Shown: positions 31,101 to 39,135, numbered from the stretch's first letter. The stretch is DNA of 64,000 nt from DASWVC01 sp036401335 (GCA_036401335.1 DASWVC010000054.1:6624-70623), one strand, 5' to 3'. Program-made: numbers and translations. The notes: a model not told the origin generated them from the letters alone.

Positions 31101-33645
31101 CGAGATGGTCGTTATCACCGGGCTCAGCGGTTCAGGCAAGTCGAGCCTCGCTTTCGACATTCTGTTTGCGGAAGGTCAACGCCGGTTCCTCGACAGCATG
31201 TCGGCTTACGCCCGGCAATTCGTCGAACAGCTCGAACGCCCGGAGGTCGACCATGTAGAGGGCCTGCCGCCAAGCGTGGCGATTGAACAACGGGTTAGCC
31301 AGGGAGGCGGGAAATCAACGGTCGCAACCGTCACGGAGGTGTACCACTTTCTGCGTCTCCTGTTTGCCAAGACGGGTACCCAGTTCTGCCCGAAATGCCA
31401 GGTGCCTGTGGCCAAACAAAGCTTGGCAGCCATTACGCGGCAAACCCGCGAAATCCTGGCGGCGAAACCGGCCCTGCTCCTCGCGCCATTGGTGAAGGCG
31501 CGCAAGGGCTACCACAAGGAAGTGGCCGCCTGGGCTGCCCGTGCGGGCTACCGTGAACTCATCATTGACCAGCGCAGGCATGCGGTGACCAGTTTTCCGG
31601 AGCTGGAGCGCTACCGCGAACACACGATTGAGGCCGTGGTCGCCGACCTTCCGCGGGGGCAGACCGCCGACCTTCCCGCCCTGATCCGGACCGCGCTGAA
31701 CCTTGGCCACGGTTCGGCGTTCCTGTTGGCCCAGGGCGGTTCGCGCACCGTCCTCAGCAGCGAGATGACCTGCCCATCCTGCGGCACCGCGTTTGAAGAA
31801 CTCGATCCGCGCCTGTTCTCGTTCAATTCACCCCATGGCTGGTGCGAAACCTGCCACGGGTTCGGCTTTATCCTGCCGTTTGCCCCGGAGGTCGACAAAG
31901 CGGAGTCGGTCCTCGAGGCGGAACTCATCCAGGAGCGTCGCAGCGATTACGTGGACCTGAGCGACGTATCCACGTGCCTTGCATGCGCCGGCAGCCGGTT
32001 GAACCCGGCAGCACGCGCAGTTCAAGTCCAGGGTTTCACGATCACCGAACTGGCGCATGCGCCCGTGAGCCACGCCCTTGATCTGGTGGGCAAGTTGCGG
32101 TTCACGGGTTCACAGAACGTGATTGCCGGCCCGATCCTGGCGGAAATCCGGCAACGGCTGCTCTTCATGGGACAGGTCGGCCTCGGGTACCTGGCCCTCG
32201 ACCGCGCAGCCAAGACCCTGAGCGGCGGCGAGGCGCAGCGAATCCGGCTGGCGGCGCAGCTTGGATCCAACCTGCGCGGTGTGCTGTACGTGCTCGACGA
32301 ACCAACCATCGGCCTGCACCCGCGCGACAACGATCGGCTCCTGGCCACGCTGGACGGCCTCAAGCGAAAAGGGAATACCCTGGTGGTGGTGGAGCACGAT
32401 GAAGAAACGATGCGTCGGGCCGACACGATCCTTGACCTTGGCCCGGGCGCCGGCCGTGACGGAGGACACGTGGTCGCCCTGGGCACGCTGAACGAGATCA
32501 AACGGCACCGAGGCTCGGTTACGGGCCAGTACCTGCGCAAGCCCATGGTTCACCCGGTGCACGGCAGCCGGCGTCCACTGGAACACGTCCCTTGGCTCGA
32601 GCTGAAAGGCGCACACGCGAATAACCTTAAAAACGTTGAGGTGCGCTTTCCCATCGGCCGGCTGTCGGTGATCACCGGCGTGTCGGGCTCCGGCAAAAGC
32701 ACCCTGTTGCGCTCAGTGCTGCTGCCGGCAGTGACGGCGCAGCTCGCGCCGCCTCGGAAAAGGAAGGGATCACCGCCGGAAGCCAGGGTGTCCGGGGTGC
32801 AGTACCTGGGCGGGGTTTATGAGGTCGATCAATCGCCCATCGGCAAATCCTCGCGGTCGATCCCGGCAACCTACGTAAAGGTCTTCGACGAGATCCGGAA
32901 CCTGTTTGCGCAGCTCCCGGAGGCGAGGATTCGTGGCTTCAGCGCGAGCCGGTTTTCTTTTAACATGGAGGGAGGACGCTGCGACGCCTGCGGCGGCCAG
33001 GGGATGGTGAAACTGGAGATGAGTTTTCTTCCCACGAGTTTCATTCCCTGCGAAGCATGCAGCGGAAAGCGGTTTAATGCCCAGACGCTCGCGGTCCGGT
33101 ACAACGAGAAAAGCATCGGAGAAATTCTTGAGCTGACCATCGCCGAGGCCGCCGCTTTTTTTCGGGCGCAGCCTAGAATTTACCAGCCGCTACAACTGTT
33201 GGTAAGCACCGGCCTGGGGTACCTCGGCCTTGGCCAACCCAGCCCGACGCTCAGTGGCGGGGAGGCCCAGCGGTTGAAATTGGTAAGTGAGCTCAAAAGG
33301 GGCGTTGGAAGGGGTATCACCGAGCGGCTCCGGCATAACCAGACGCCTAAATCGAACCTGTACCTGCTCGAAGAACCCACAATTGGCTTGCACATGGCCG
33401 ACGTGCGTCTCCTGATCGACGTGCTGCACCGGCTTGTGGACGACGGCAACACGGTCATTGTCATCGAACACAACCTGGATGTGATTGCCGAGGCGGATTA
33501 CCTGGTCGACATCGGCCCGGAAGCCGGCTCCGCCGGAGGCGAAGTGGTGGCGACGGGCACCCCGGAGACCGTGGCCGACCACCCGGTATCCCGTACCGCG
33601 CCGTTCTTAAAAAAGCTGCTCGCCGGCAAGGGGGGAGGGTTGTAA
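28132..33645 (+). CDS. uvrA: Excinuclease ABC subunit A, tandem-fused double UvrA
   Basis: UvrA recognises helix-distorting DNA lesions and loads UvrB in nucleotide excision repair. This 1,837-residue protein is two complete UvrA units in one chain. The four Walker A sites are GPSGSGKS at 39-46, GVSGSGKS at 641-648, GLSGSGKS at 997-1004 and GVSGSGKS at 1516-1523. Each half has its own ABC signatures (LSGGEVQR, LSGGESQR, LSGGEAQR, LSGGEAQR) and paired zinc-binding cysteines (for example CPDC...CPAC, CDRC...CAEC in the first half; CPSC...CETC, CDAC...CEAC in the second). A normal UvrA is about 940 residues and dimerises, so the fusion is a covalent dimer. Such long UvrA proteins are known in Verrucomicrobia and a few other phyla. 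The start ATG follows TTTT at 28132; an operator was not identified. Confidence 0.95.
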   Translation: MAKAVHSRKNAITIRGARQNNLKGIDLDLALYQMHVVTGPSGSGKSSLAFDTIYAEGQRRYVETFSPYTRQFLERMDKPAVDEISGIPPAIAIEQGTRVRTTRSTVGTMTEINDYLKLLMARAASAFCPSCQRQVVPESAESITTEVLARLADKTVLVTFGVPAPPGTRAADFFGFLHQQGFVRVFLEGDVKRTDQPESVKRVPGLVPVIQDRLTVGEGSRARLTEAIEGSLKYGKGLVNVITLEPVADHRFSVGWHCPDCDLDIRPPSPGLFSFNNPLGACPACRGFGRTIGIDLDRALPDRSRSLAEGVVKPFQSGQMRECQHDLLNRARDRGVDIHAPFSGLPAPDQEWVVNGDRRPDVSLEELWESGGWYGVRGFFEWMEARTYKMHVRVFLSRYRAYTLCETCRGTRFKPETLNYALVISDRRYTLPDLQNLPVAELVQTMQQCPLNPADTNVEMLRGQVVTRLQYLVDVGLGYLTLDRSTRSLSGGEVQRVNLTTCLGASLVNTLFVLDEPSVGLHPRDVDRLVQVLHGLRNKGNTLLVVEHEEAVMRAADNLIEIGPGRGEHGGKLVFEGCADRLHEAPAESLTAAYLLGRKRIPSDRGRRVPKQFIEVVGAREHNLKNLHARIPLGVFCAVTGVSGSGKSTLIQNVLYENLIRLKGQASEELPGLCDRITGAHLVDEVMLVDQSPLGRSPRSTPAVYIGIFDRIREMFAATPEAEAASLTPGVFSFNSGTGRCDRCAGLGYEKVEMQFLSDQYVRCAECEGKRYQPHVLEVKLAGKNIFEILQLTVTEAMDFFRPLPFGDTVQPPLELLRQVGLGYLRLGQPVNVLSGGESQRLKLVGHLTEKTKQNQNALLIFDEPTTGLHFDDIAVLLETFHRLVERGNSLLVIEHNLDVLQSADYLLDLGPEAGEQGGTMVAAGTPEEVARVEASHTGRFLRERFSRKGQVYPTARTRPKTTAVLPPVISLHGARHHNLKNVSVQLPLDEMVVITGLSGSGKSSLAFDILFAEGQRRFLDSMSAYARQFVEQLERPEVDHVEGLPPSVAIEQRVSQGGGKSTVATVTEVYHFLRLLFAKTGTQFCPKCQVPVAKQSLAAITRQTREILAAKPALLLAPLVKARKGYHKEVAAWAARAGYRELIIDQRRHAVTSFPELERYREHTIEAVVADLPRGQTADLPALIRTALNLGHGSAFLLAQGGSRTVLSSEMTCPSCGTAFEELDPRLFSFNSPHGWCETCHGFGFILPFAPEVDKAESVLEAELIQERRSDYVDLSDVSTCLACAGSRLNPAARAVQVQGFTITELAHAPVSHALDLVGKLRFTGSQNVIAGPILAEIRQRLLFMGQVGLGYLALDRAAKTLSGGEAQRIRLAAQLGSNLRGVLYVLDEPTIGLHPRDNDRLLATLDGLKRKGNTLVVVEHDEETMRRADTILDLGPGAGRDGGHVVALGTLNEIKRHRGSVTGQYLRKPMVHPVHGSRRPLEHVPWLELKGAHANNLKNVEVRFPIGRLSVITGVSGSGKSTLLRSVLLPAVTAQLAPPRKRKGSPPEARVSGVQYLGGVYEVDQSPIGKSSRSIPATYVKVFDEIRNLFAQLPEARIRGFSASRFSFNMEGGRCDACGGQGMVKLEMSFLPTSFIPCEACSGKRFNAQTLAVRYNEKSIGEILELTIAEAAAFFRAQPRIYQPLQLLVSTGLGYLGLGQPSPTLSGGEAQRLKLVSELKRGVGRGITERLRHNQTPKSNLYLLEEPTIGLHMADVRLLIDVLHRLVDDGNTVIVIEHNLDVIAEADYLVDIGPEAGSAGGEVVATGTPETVADHPVSRTAPFLKKLLAGKGGGL

Positions 33646-33832
33646 CAATTGTATGAATGGTATCAGTTGTATCAATAGGGCCATCGGTTTGCATTGTCCT
33701 AAAAACCGCTAAGCTCCAGTGACCTGCCAAACCCGGCCTTCCCGCACGCACCTCGGGAATACATTCTGGCAACGCCGCAGGTCAGCAAAATTGATACAAT
33801 CGATACCATTCATACAACTGATACAATTTCTT
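33642..33832. repeat. AT-rich inverted repeat between convergent genes (repeat family A, copy 2)
   Basis: The left arm (33646-33676) and the right arm (33789-33826) share the motif TATGAATGGTATC with flanking TTGTATC/TTGTATCAAT as reverse complements over about 30 nt with only two or three mismatches. The central 110 bp is ordinary GC-rich sequence. The arms start exactly at the uvrA stop codon and end at the stop codon of the convergent methyltransferase gene. The same motif pair, more diverged, lies at 18985-19100. Confidence 0.8.
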
Positions 33833-34520
33833 AAGGCTTCAGCCTTACCTTGCCACGGTGGATCATCGCGCCGCGGTCACGGAAATAGCGCTCCAGCTCC
33901 GGCGTAAAATGCCCGTAATCCTCCGGGTTTAGCGCCAGGAAAATCTCGGCACCCGGCTTTAAAATTCGCGTCTCGAGGTCCCGAAGGAAAAACTCCCATT
34001 CCGGCGGACCCCAAACTTGATTGCTACGATGACCGTTGAAACAGATGGCAAAGGCGGTGACCAGGTCAAACTTGCGCCCCAATTCCGGGAGGGGTTCATA
34101 GGGGTTGATCCGCCAGATCACCCGCTCCACCCCGAGCAGCGCCACCATTTCTCCAAAATACACGGGCTCCGGTAAATCCAGGCCAAGGCCGCGGTGCCCA
34201 AGCTGTTGGCAAGTGAAAAGGAAGTAACCTGCACCGCTCCCGAGATCGAGAATTTCCTTGCCGGTTGCCCGGTCAAGGTGCAACTCGCGCACCTGACCGA
34301 CTGCCTTTTTCAACCAGTGCTCCGCGTTTACGTATTTCGGCCAAGCCCACTTTTCCCCGGGGACTTCGTATTTGGCCCGGATCCGATCGAGCCCTTCAAG
34401 GTCGATTTTCTTGAGTAGGGCTTCGGGTTCCAACGGATGGCGCCAGCGGTAGTAGGCGTCCATGGCACTCTCGATGAACTCACCGGTCCAAACTTTTTCC
34501 AATTTGCGAGTTAGTTGCAT
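33831..34520 (-). CDS. Putative SAM-dependent methyltransferase
   Basis: A 229-residue cytoplasmic protein. The methyltransferase motif I is at about residues 88-98 (EILDLGSGAGYFLFTC), followed by GLGLDLPEP (motif II acidic residue) and FDLVTAFAICFNGH, then LKPGAEIFLALNP. The N-terminal 80 residues (EFIESAMDAYYRWRHPLEPEALL) are not recognised. It is the last gene of a minus-strand group that also holds a GT9 glycosyltransferase and a lipoprotein, so a role in modifying surface glycans is possible but unproven. The gap to the GT9 gene is 74 bp. Confidence 0.78.
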   Translation of the reverse strand: MQLTRKLEKVWTGEFIESAMDAYYRWRHPLEPEALLKKIDLEGLDRIRAKYEVPGEKWAWPKYVNAEHWLKKAVGQVRELHLDRATGKEILDLGSGAGYFLFTCQQLGHRGLGLDLPEPVYFGEMVALLGVERVIWRINPYEPLPELGRKFDLVTAFAICFNGHRSNQVWGPPEWEFFLRDLETRILKPGAEIFLALNPEDYGHFTPELERYFRDRGAMIHRGKVRLKP

Positions 34521-34594
34521 ACGGAATCGGGTCGCCTCTGCCGCTTGGCGTTGACCGCGGGCAATCTTTCACATTCCGTGACCTTGCCAAGCCG

Positions 34595-35542
34595 TCAACC
34601 TTCCGTGGGCCGGGCTTGGCGGCTTCCGTGCGGTTGCTGGAGCCAAGGCCAGAACTCCGCCCAAACGGCTCCGGGATCCAGCTCGGGAAGGCGTCGTGTG
34701 GGCGCCCGGATTACCTTAACGTCCGGGCCGCGCGGGGCCCATACCTCCGGGTTCGTCGGCCCGAACAGGGCAAAGACGGGCGTGCCGGCAGCGGCCGCCA
34801 AGTGCGAAATCCCGGAATCGTGACCCAGGAGGGCACGGCACCGGGACAGGCGGCCGGCCAGTTCCGGAAGGGGCAACCCGCGCCAGCACTCAACTTGAAG
34901 GTCGGGCAATCGGGCCAGGAACTCGTCCGTGGCGGCAGCGTCGGCTTCTCCGCAAACCAGGGTCACCGGCTGCTCGGGCAGGACTTTCCGTAACTGGCGC
35001 ACGAGGTCCGCCCAATGGCTGACGGGCCAGTTCTTTGCTCTTGCTCCGCTTCCCACGTGCAAGGCAAGGGGGTGGCGGGAGTTTTCCTGGCCGCGATCGA
35101 CCGCGATCGGCAAAGTCGGCCAACCCAGCGCCACGCGACCCAACAAAGCATTTACCGGGAAGGCGAGTTGCTCCAGGGCGTGCGGTCCGCGTTCGTCAAC
35201 GCGACTCGGCCCCACCACCAGCCGGCCGACACCGAGGCGGGCGAGGTTCCCGGCGACCACTTTGTCGGGATCGAAAAGGTAGCTCAGCGCCAGGTCGGCA
35301 TTGCGCACGGCGTCCACCCAAGGCTGCGCCGGGAACTCCCCGCTGCGGAAAAGGCTGGTGAGGGCGCCTCCGTTCAAATCGTAAGTTGCCGTGGCAGGAA
35401 ACGGATGGGCCAGGCGCGCCTGCGGCATCGTTCCAAAAAGGTAAATCTCAGCCTGCGGGTACGCGCTTCGCAGCGCCACCAGGGTCGGAAGGGTCAGCAG
35501 GAAATCACCCAGCGCGCCTCCTCGAAAGACGAGAACCTTCAA
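34595..35542 (-). CDS. Glycosyltransferase family 9 (heptosyltransferase-like)
   Basis: A 315-residue GT-B enzyme. The N-terminus MKVLVFRGGALGDFLLTLPTLVALRSAYPQAE is the GT9 signature; the nucleotide-sugar-binding half has LALHVGSGARAKNWPVSHWADLVR and the conserved GHDSGISHLAAAAGTPVFALFGPTNPEVWAP. GT9 members transfer heptose or related sugars to the LPS core, and this one may do so on another envelope glycan. The only usable start is TTG at 35542, 4 bp after the stop of the lipoprotein gene, implying translational coupling. Confidence 0.88.
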   Translation of the reverse strand: MKVLVFRGGALGDFLLTLPTLVALRSAYPQAEIYLFGTMPQARLAHPFPATATYDLNGGALTSLFRSGEFPAQPWVDAVRNADLALSYLFDPDKVVAGNLARLGVGRLVVGPSRVDERGPHALEQLAFPVNALLGRVALGWPTLPIAVDRGQENSRHPLALHVGSGARAKNWPVSHWADLVRQLRKVLPEQPVTLVCGEADAAATDEFLARLPDLQVECWRGLPLPELAGRLSRCRALLGHDSGISHLAAAAGTPVFALFGPTNPEVWAPRGPDVKVIRAPTRRLPELDPGAVWAEFWPWLQQPHGSRQARPTEG

Positions 35543-35546
35543 AGCA

Positions 35547-35735
35547 CTACTGGTTCATGCCCGGGACCGATCCCAACTGGCCCGCCTGTTCCCACTGTTC
35601 GGGCCGATTCCACGGGATCGTACTGTCCGGCTGACCAAATTGTGGTTTCTGTTCGGTGGTGTCGCCGTGCGTGCCACCCCCTTGGCAACTCGCCAGCAAC
35701 ACTGCTCCCGCTAAAAGCAAAAACGCTTTTTTCAT
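35547..35735 (-). CDS. Small lipoprotein, function unknown
   Basis: A 62-residue product with a short lipoprotein signal peptide, MKKAFLLLAGAVLLASC (lipobox LASC), then a hydrophilic Gln/Gly/Pro-rich tail (PQFGQPDSTIPWNRPEQWEQ) ending near GSVPGMNQ. I recognise no family. Its ATG overlaps the stop of the upstream coiled-coil gene by 4 bp (ATGA), and the next gene starts 4 bp after it. The three genes are clearly one operon. It should sit lipid-anchored in the envelope. Confidence 0.75.
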   Translation of the reverse strand: MKKAFLLLAGAVLLASCQGGGTHGDTTEQKPQFGQPDSTIPWNRPEQWEQAGQLGSVPGMNQ

Positions 35736-36451
35736 CGTGTACTAGGGACCACCAGGTCACCTACGGCAACCTTTGCAAAATTCTCAGGGGCCGAAGTAAC
35801 AAACTCTGCCACGCAACTGTCCCTTTCCGCTGAAACGACGCGCAACTCCCGTAAACCCTGCCCGTTTCTAATCACCTCAAGGCGTGCGTTGGCCCCAATT
35901 CCCGAATCGGTGCCGAGGCTGATTGTCAAAGCCTGGGCGTCCGGATTCATGGATAAGATGCTTCCTTCAATCGGCAGGGGCAGTGCGGTCCGTGTCCCGG
36001 CGGGAATGCCGGCCGCGCTGATCCGGAGCTGATTCAGGGTGTCTTCCACCCGAACCAATCGTCCGGCCAAAGCGTTACGTTCATTTTCGGCCCGTTGCTT
36101 CTGCTCAACGTTCCGTCCGGCCTCGGCCAGGGCAGCGGTCAGGGCGCGATTCTCTTTTTCGCGCGCATCGAGTTGTTCCACGGCCTGGTTAAGCCGCGTT
36201 CGGGTGCGGGTCAGGTCGGCACTGGCCTTTTGCTGTTGATCTTGCAGCGCATTCAATTCACCGGTCTGCCGCTCGTCGTTCAGCCGCAACCGTTCACCCA
36301 GACCAGCTGCAGCCTGTTTCGCCCGCTCACTTTCCTGACGTGCCGCGGCAAGGTCCTGGGTGACCCGCGTGAGCTTCTCCCGGTTAAACAAGCCGAGGGC
36401 GCCCGCTCCGAACGCACAGATGACAGAAACTGTGAGGAGAAACCGAAGCAT
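35732..36451 (-). CDS. Membrane-anchored coiled-coil protein, function unknown
   Basis: A 239-residue product. Residues 1-21 (MLRFLLTVSVICAFGAGALGL) are an uncleaved signal anchor. Residues 25-140 are a long alpha-helical coiled coil rich in Glu, Arg, Gln and Ala. The C-terminal 80 residues (SILSMNPDAQALTISLGTDSGIG, then ELRVVSAERDSCVAEFV and KVAVGDLVV) look like a small beta domain. The layout resembles periplasmic scaffold proteins such as MreC, but the sequence does not identify it as MreC. It begins the operon with the lipoprotein and GT9 genes. Confidence 0.75.
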   Translation of the reverse strand: MLRFLLTVSVICAFGAGALGLFNREKLTRVTQDLAAARQESERAKQAAAGLGERLRLNDERQTGELNALQDQQQKASADLTRTRTRLNQAVEQLDAREKENRALTAALAEAGRNVEQKQRAENERNALAGRLVRVEDTLNQLRISAAGIPAGTRTALPLPIEGSILSMNPDAQALTISLGTDSGIGANARLEVIRNGQGLRELRVVSAERDSCVAEFVTSAPENFAKVAVGDLVVPSTR

Positions 36452-36643
36452 CTGCTACCCTCAAAGGAAGACCTTGGCCGAACAGGGCCGCTGATAATGC
36501 GTTGCGGTGGCCAATGCAAGGGGCATTTTCTTGACCCGAGAACAAGCTGAGAGCGGCTGGCCGTTGCGCCGCGCCGGTCAAAACTTGGAAGTTGCCGTTG
36601 CAATCTCCTGGCAGGCAATCGAAATGAAAGAGGGGGGGAAGTG

Positions 36644-38404
36644 ATGCCGTTTGGTCAAGGAGCCGCCCGGGTCGGCTTTAAACGCACGGAGCGGGGTTTG
36701 AGGCGACCAGGTATAGTTTCCAAATTACTGGCCTTGTTCGGGCGCGACGGCAACGACCGTGGTTCCGAGGATGGCAGGGTTGTCCCAGGCGATGTCTCGC
36801 TGCCCTGGAAAGTGTTGCTTTACCTGCCGTTTGATTCGGAGGTGCCATCCTGGATCAGCAGCGTTGCCAAACGCGGGTTCCAGGTCGAAGTCCGCACAAC
36901 ACCGGATTTACCATCGGTTGCGCACCGGCCGGACGCGGTGCTGATAGACACTTCGGACCGGGTGGAGGAGGCGGTTCGATACGTGAAGCGCGCACAGGTC
37001 CACTTTGGAGGCCAAGCCGTTTTCACGGCGGTATTGGTGCACTCGCCGGACTTCATGCGAACACAAGGAAAACGGCTTCTGGACGCGGGAGCATCGCGGG
37101 TGTTCCAACCAACCAACGCCCGCGACGCACAGATCCTGACCGGACTGAAAGTCGCGTTCACTCCAGGTTACCTGGACCCATCCCTACAATTTCCACCCTT
37201 ACAATCCTTAAGACCGTTGCCTCCCGCCGGCGAAGCGGGAGCTTCTCACAACCACATTCTACTTGTGGTGGACGACCCGGTGATCGCCAACCTATTGACC
37301 AGGATCCTGGAGGAAGGTGAATTTACCACGACCGTGATCCCGGACGTGGAAGCGGCGATGAGGTGGTTGGAACACGCCCATCCGGCGGCGGTGTTGCTTG
37401 ATTCGGTTCTGCCGGGCCTGGCGGGCCTTGAAGCGGTAAAACGGTTCCATGCTCCGCGTGCTACGGGCACCGCTTTGCCGGTCGTGGTTTTCGTTGGCAC
37501 CCTGGCGCCGGTCTCCGAGAACCAACTGCTTGAAGCCGGCGCGGCCCAAGTGTACCGGAAAGCCGACGTCGATGCGCGCAAGCTGTTGAACACGTTTGCA
37601 GCCCTTCTTCGTCGGGCCCCCTCGGATGAACATGGCGTGGGGTTCGACGATAAGGCTGCCGCATTTTCTAAACCAGATTCGGTTTTGTTCGGCGAAATCC
37701 GGGAGGTGCTCATGCAGCAAGCGCCAGGGATCTGTGGCGAACTGCTCCGCTTGCTGGGTCAGGTGGCCCACGAGGAAAACCCGGAAACCGAAAAACTGAA
37801 GCAACTGCACCGGAAGCTGCACTCGTTGGCCGGGCACGCAGGGCTGGCCGGTTTATCTCGAGTGAGCACCCTGGCCGGAGCTTTGGCGTCATTGGTCGAC
37901 GAACTCCTCGGGCGCAACGCATCGTTCACCCACTCGATCCGACGCACCCTGGCTCAAGGCATCGAGCTTACCACTGAGCTTTTCGGAAGGGCGGACGAAT
38001 TCATGCCCGCAACGATTCCCGTGTTGGCGGTGGATGACGAAGAGGTCAGCCGGCGGGTGTTGAGTCACGCCCTCCAGAAAGTGGACCTTCGCCCCACCGT
38101 TCTTTCGTCTTCGGAGGAGGCGTTGCCGGAAGTCCGGGCACGCCGGTATGACCTGATTTTTCTGGACGTCGAAATGCCAGGCTTAAGCGGCCTGGAACTG
38201 TGCCGCCGGATCCGGGAATTGCCAGCCTACCGCACGACGCCGGTAGTGTTTGTCACGTCAAAGGACTCACTGGCAATCTCTCTGGAAACCGCAAGAAGCG
38301 GCGGTACGGATTTTATCAAAAAACCGTTTGGCCTTCGGGAACTGGCCGTAAAAGCGCTGATTTACCTGTTGGAACAACCGGGCACGCCGCCTTCATCGGG
38401 CTAA
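36644..38404 (+). CDS. Multidomain response regulator: (degenerate REC)-REC-HPt-REC
   Basis: A 586-residue cytoplasmic signalling protein. Residues 45-170 look like a receiver fold without a clear phosphoacceptor. Residues 200-320 are a receiver (HILLVVDDPVIANLLTRIL) with phosphoacceptor Asp253 in LLDSVLPG. Residues 345-440 are a histidine phosphotransfer helical bundle with His393 in KLHSLAGHAGLAG. Residues 462-580 are a canonical receiver (VLAVDDEEVSRRVL) with Asp508 in FLDVEMPGLSG and the Lys in DFIKKPF. It has no DNA-binding or enzymatic output, so it probably relays phosphate or acts by protein contacts. The ATG at 36644 follows a strong AGGGGGG ribosome binding site; a GTG lies one codon earlier. 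Confidence 0.85.
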   Translation: MPFGQGAARVGFKRTERGLRRPGIVSKLLALFGRDGNDRGSEDGRVVPGDVSLPWKVLLYLPFDSEVPSWISSVAKRGFQVEVRTTPDLPSVAHRPDAVLIDTSDRVEEAVRYVKRAQVHFGGQAVFTAVLVHSPDFMRTQGKRLLDAGASRVFQPTNARDAQILTGLKVAFTPGYLDPSLQFPPLQSLRPLPPAGEAGASHNHILLVVDDPVIANLLTRILEEGEFTTTVIPDVEAAMRWLEHAHPAAVLLDSVLPGLAGLEAVKRFHAPRATGTALPVVVFVGTLAPVSENQLLEAGAAQVYRKADVDARKLLNTFAALLRRAPSDEHGVGFDDKAAAFSKPDSVLFGEIREVLMQQAPGICGELLRLLGQVAHEENPETEKLKQLHRKLHSLAGHAGLAGLSRVSTLAGALASLVDELLGRNASFTHSIRRTLAQGIELTTELFGRADEFMPATIPVLAVDDEEVSRRVLSHALQKVDLRPTVLSSSEEALPEVRARRYDLIFLDVEMPGLSGLELCRRIRELPAYRTTPVVFVTSKDSLAISLETARSGGTDFIKKPFGLRELAVKALIYLLEQPGTPPSSG

Positions 38405-38481
38405 GGCGAGGATCGAGAAGCCGGGAAATCTGGCCACACAATTCCGTTGCCGGGACCCGCATCCTGTCCCATGGTTCAACA

Positions 38482-38583
38482 CCGTCAGGGACTATGGATC
38501 GTAGACACGCGAACCCCGCCAGGGCAGGAATGCAGCAACGGTAGTGTGCTTTGCGTTGCCGTAGTTCTCTGACGGCTTTTTTT
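38482..38583 (+). ncRNA. ffs: Signal recognition particle RNA, bacterial small (4.5S) type, with terminator
   Basis: The apex contains CCAGGGCAGGAATGCAGCAA, matching the conserved SRP domain IV (GGAA-type tetraloop flanked by the AGCA strand that binds Ffh). The ends pair over the full length: CCGTCAGGGA with TCTCTGACGG and CTATGG with CCGTAG, giving a hairpin of about 94 nt (38482-38575). A run of seven T residues follows at 38577-38583 and acts as terminator using the closing stem. Ffh-bound RNA targets membrane proteins to SecYEG. It lies between the response regulator and the SPW protein. Confidence 0.88.
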
Positions 38584-38719
38584 GACTTTTTGACGGGATG
38601 TCTGGCAAATGTTGAAACTCACGGTCAGTAGTGCCCCGACGCCTTCCTTCCCGAATCGCTGAACCTTGTTGCAGGGTTCCAACCGAAGCAGCCAACCTGC
38701 GCCGCCGCGAAAAGAAAGG

Positions 38720-39094
38720 ATGAAAATCGTACCACGCAATGTGCATGGCATTCTTGACTACCTGGTAGGCCTGCTGCTGGCGGCGTCGCCCTGGCTCTTC
38801 CATTTTGCCGATGGTGGACCCGCTACGTTCATTCCGGTTGTGCTTGGCCTGGGGGCGCTTCTTTACAGCTTGCTCACGGATTACGAACTTGGCGTGGCGC
38901 GCATCATCCCCTTTACCACCCACCTGATACTGGATTTCGTGTCCGGCGTTCTGTTGCTCGTCTCGCCCTGGCTGTTTGGCTTTCACGACCATGTTTACCT
39001 TCCCCACGTCGTGTTCGGTCTGCTGGAGATCGGTGCGGCCGTCATGACTCGTAACGATGCCGTGGCCAACATCAATCGGGTGGTTCGCCGGTGA
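38720..39094 (+). CDS. SPW repeat membrane protein
   Basis: A 124-residue integral membrane protein with about four hydrophobic helices. It contains two copies of the SPW repeat motif: AASPWLFHFADGGPATFIPVVLG at about residues 20-42 and VSPWLFGFHDHVYLPHVVFGLLEIGAAV near the C-terminus. The family's function is unknown. The ATG at 38720 is preceded by AAAGAAAGGA, a good ribosome binding site. It lies 42 bp upstream of the FHA-ABC transporter gene on the same strand. Confidence 0.88.
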   Translation: MKIVPRNVHGILDYLVGLLLAASPWLFHFADGGPATFIPVVLGLGALLYSLLTDYELGVARIIPFTTHLILDFVSGVLLLVSPWLFGFHDHVYLPHVVFGLLEIGAAVMTRNDAVANINRVVRR

Positions 39095-39135
39095 GCACCT
39101 TGCAGCGGTGAAAAGCCGTTGGTGAAATCCAAAGG

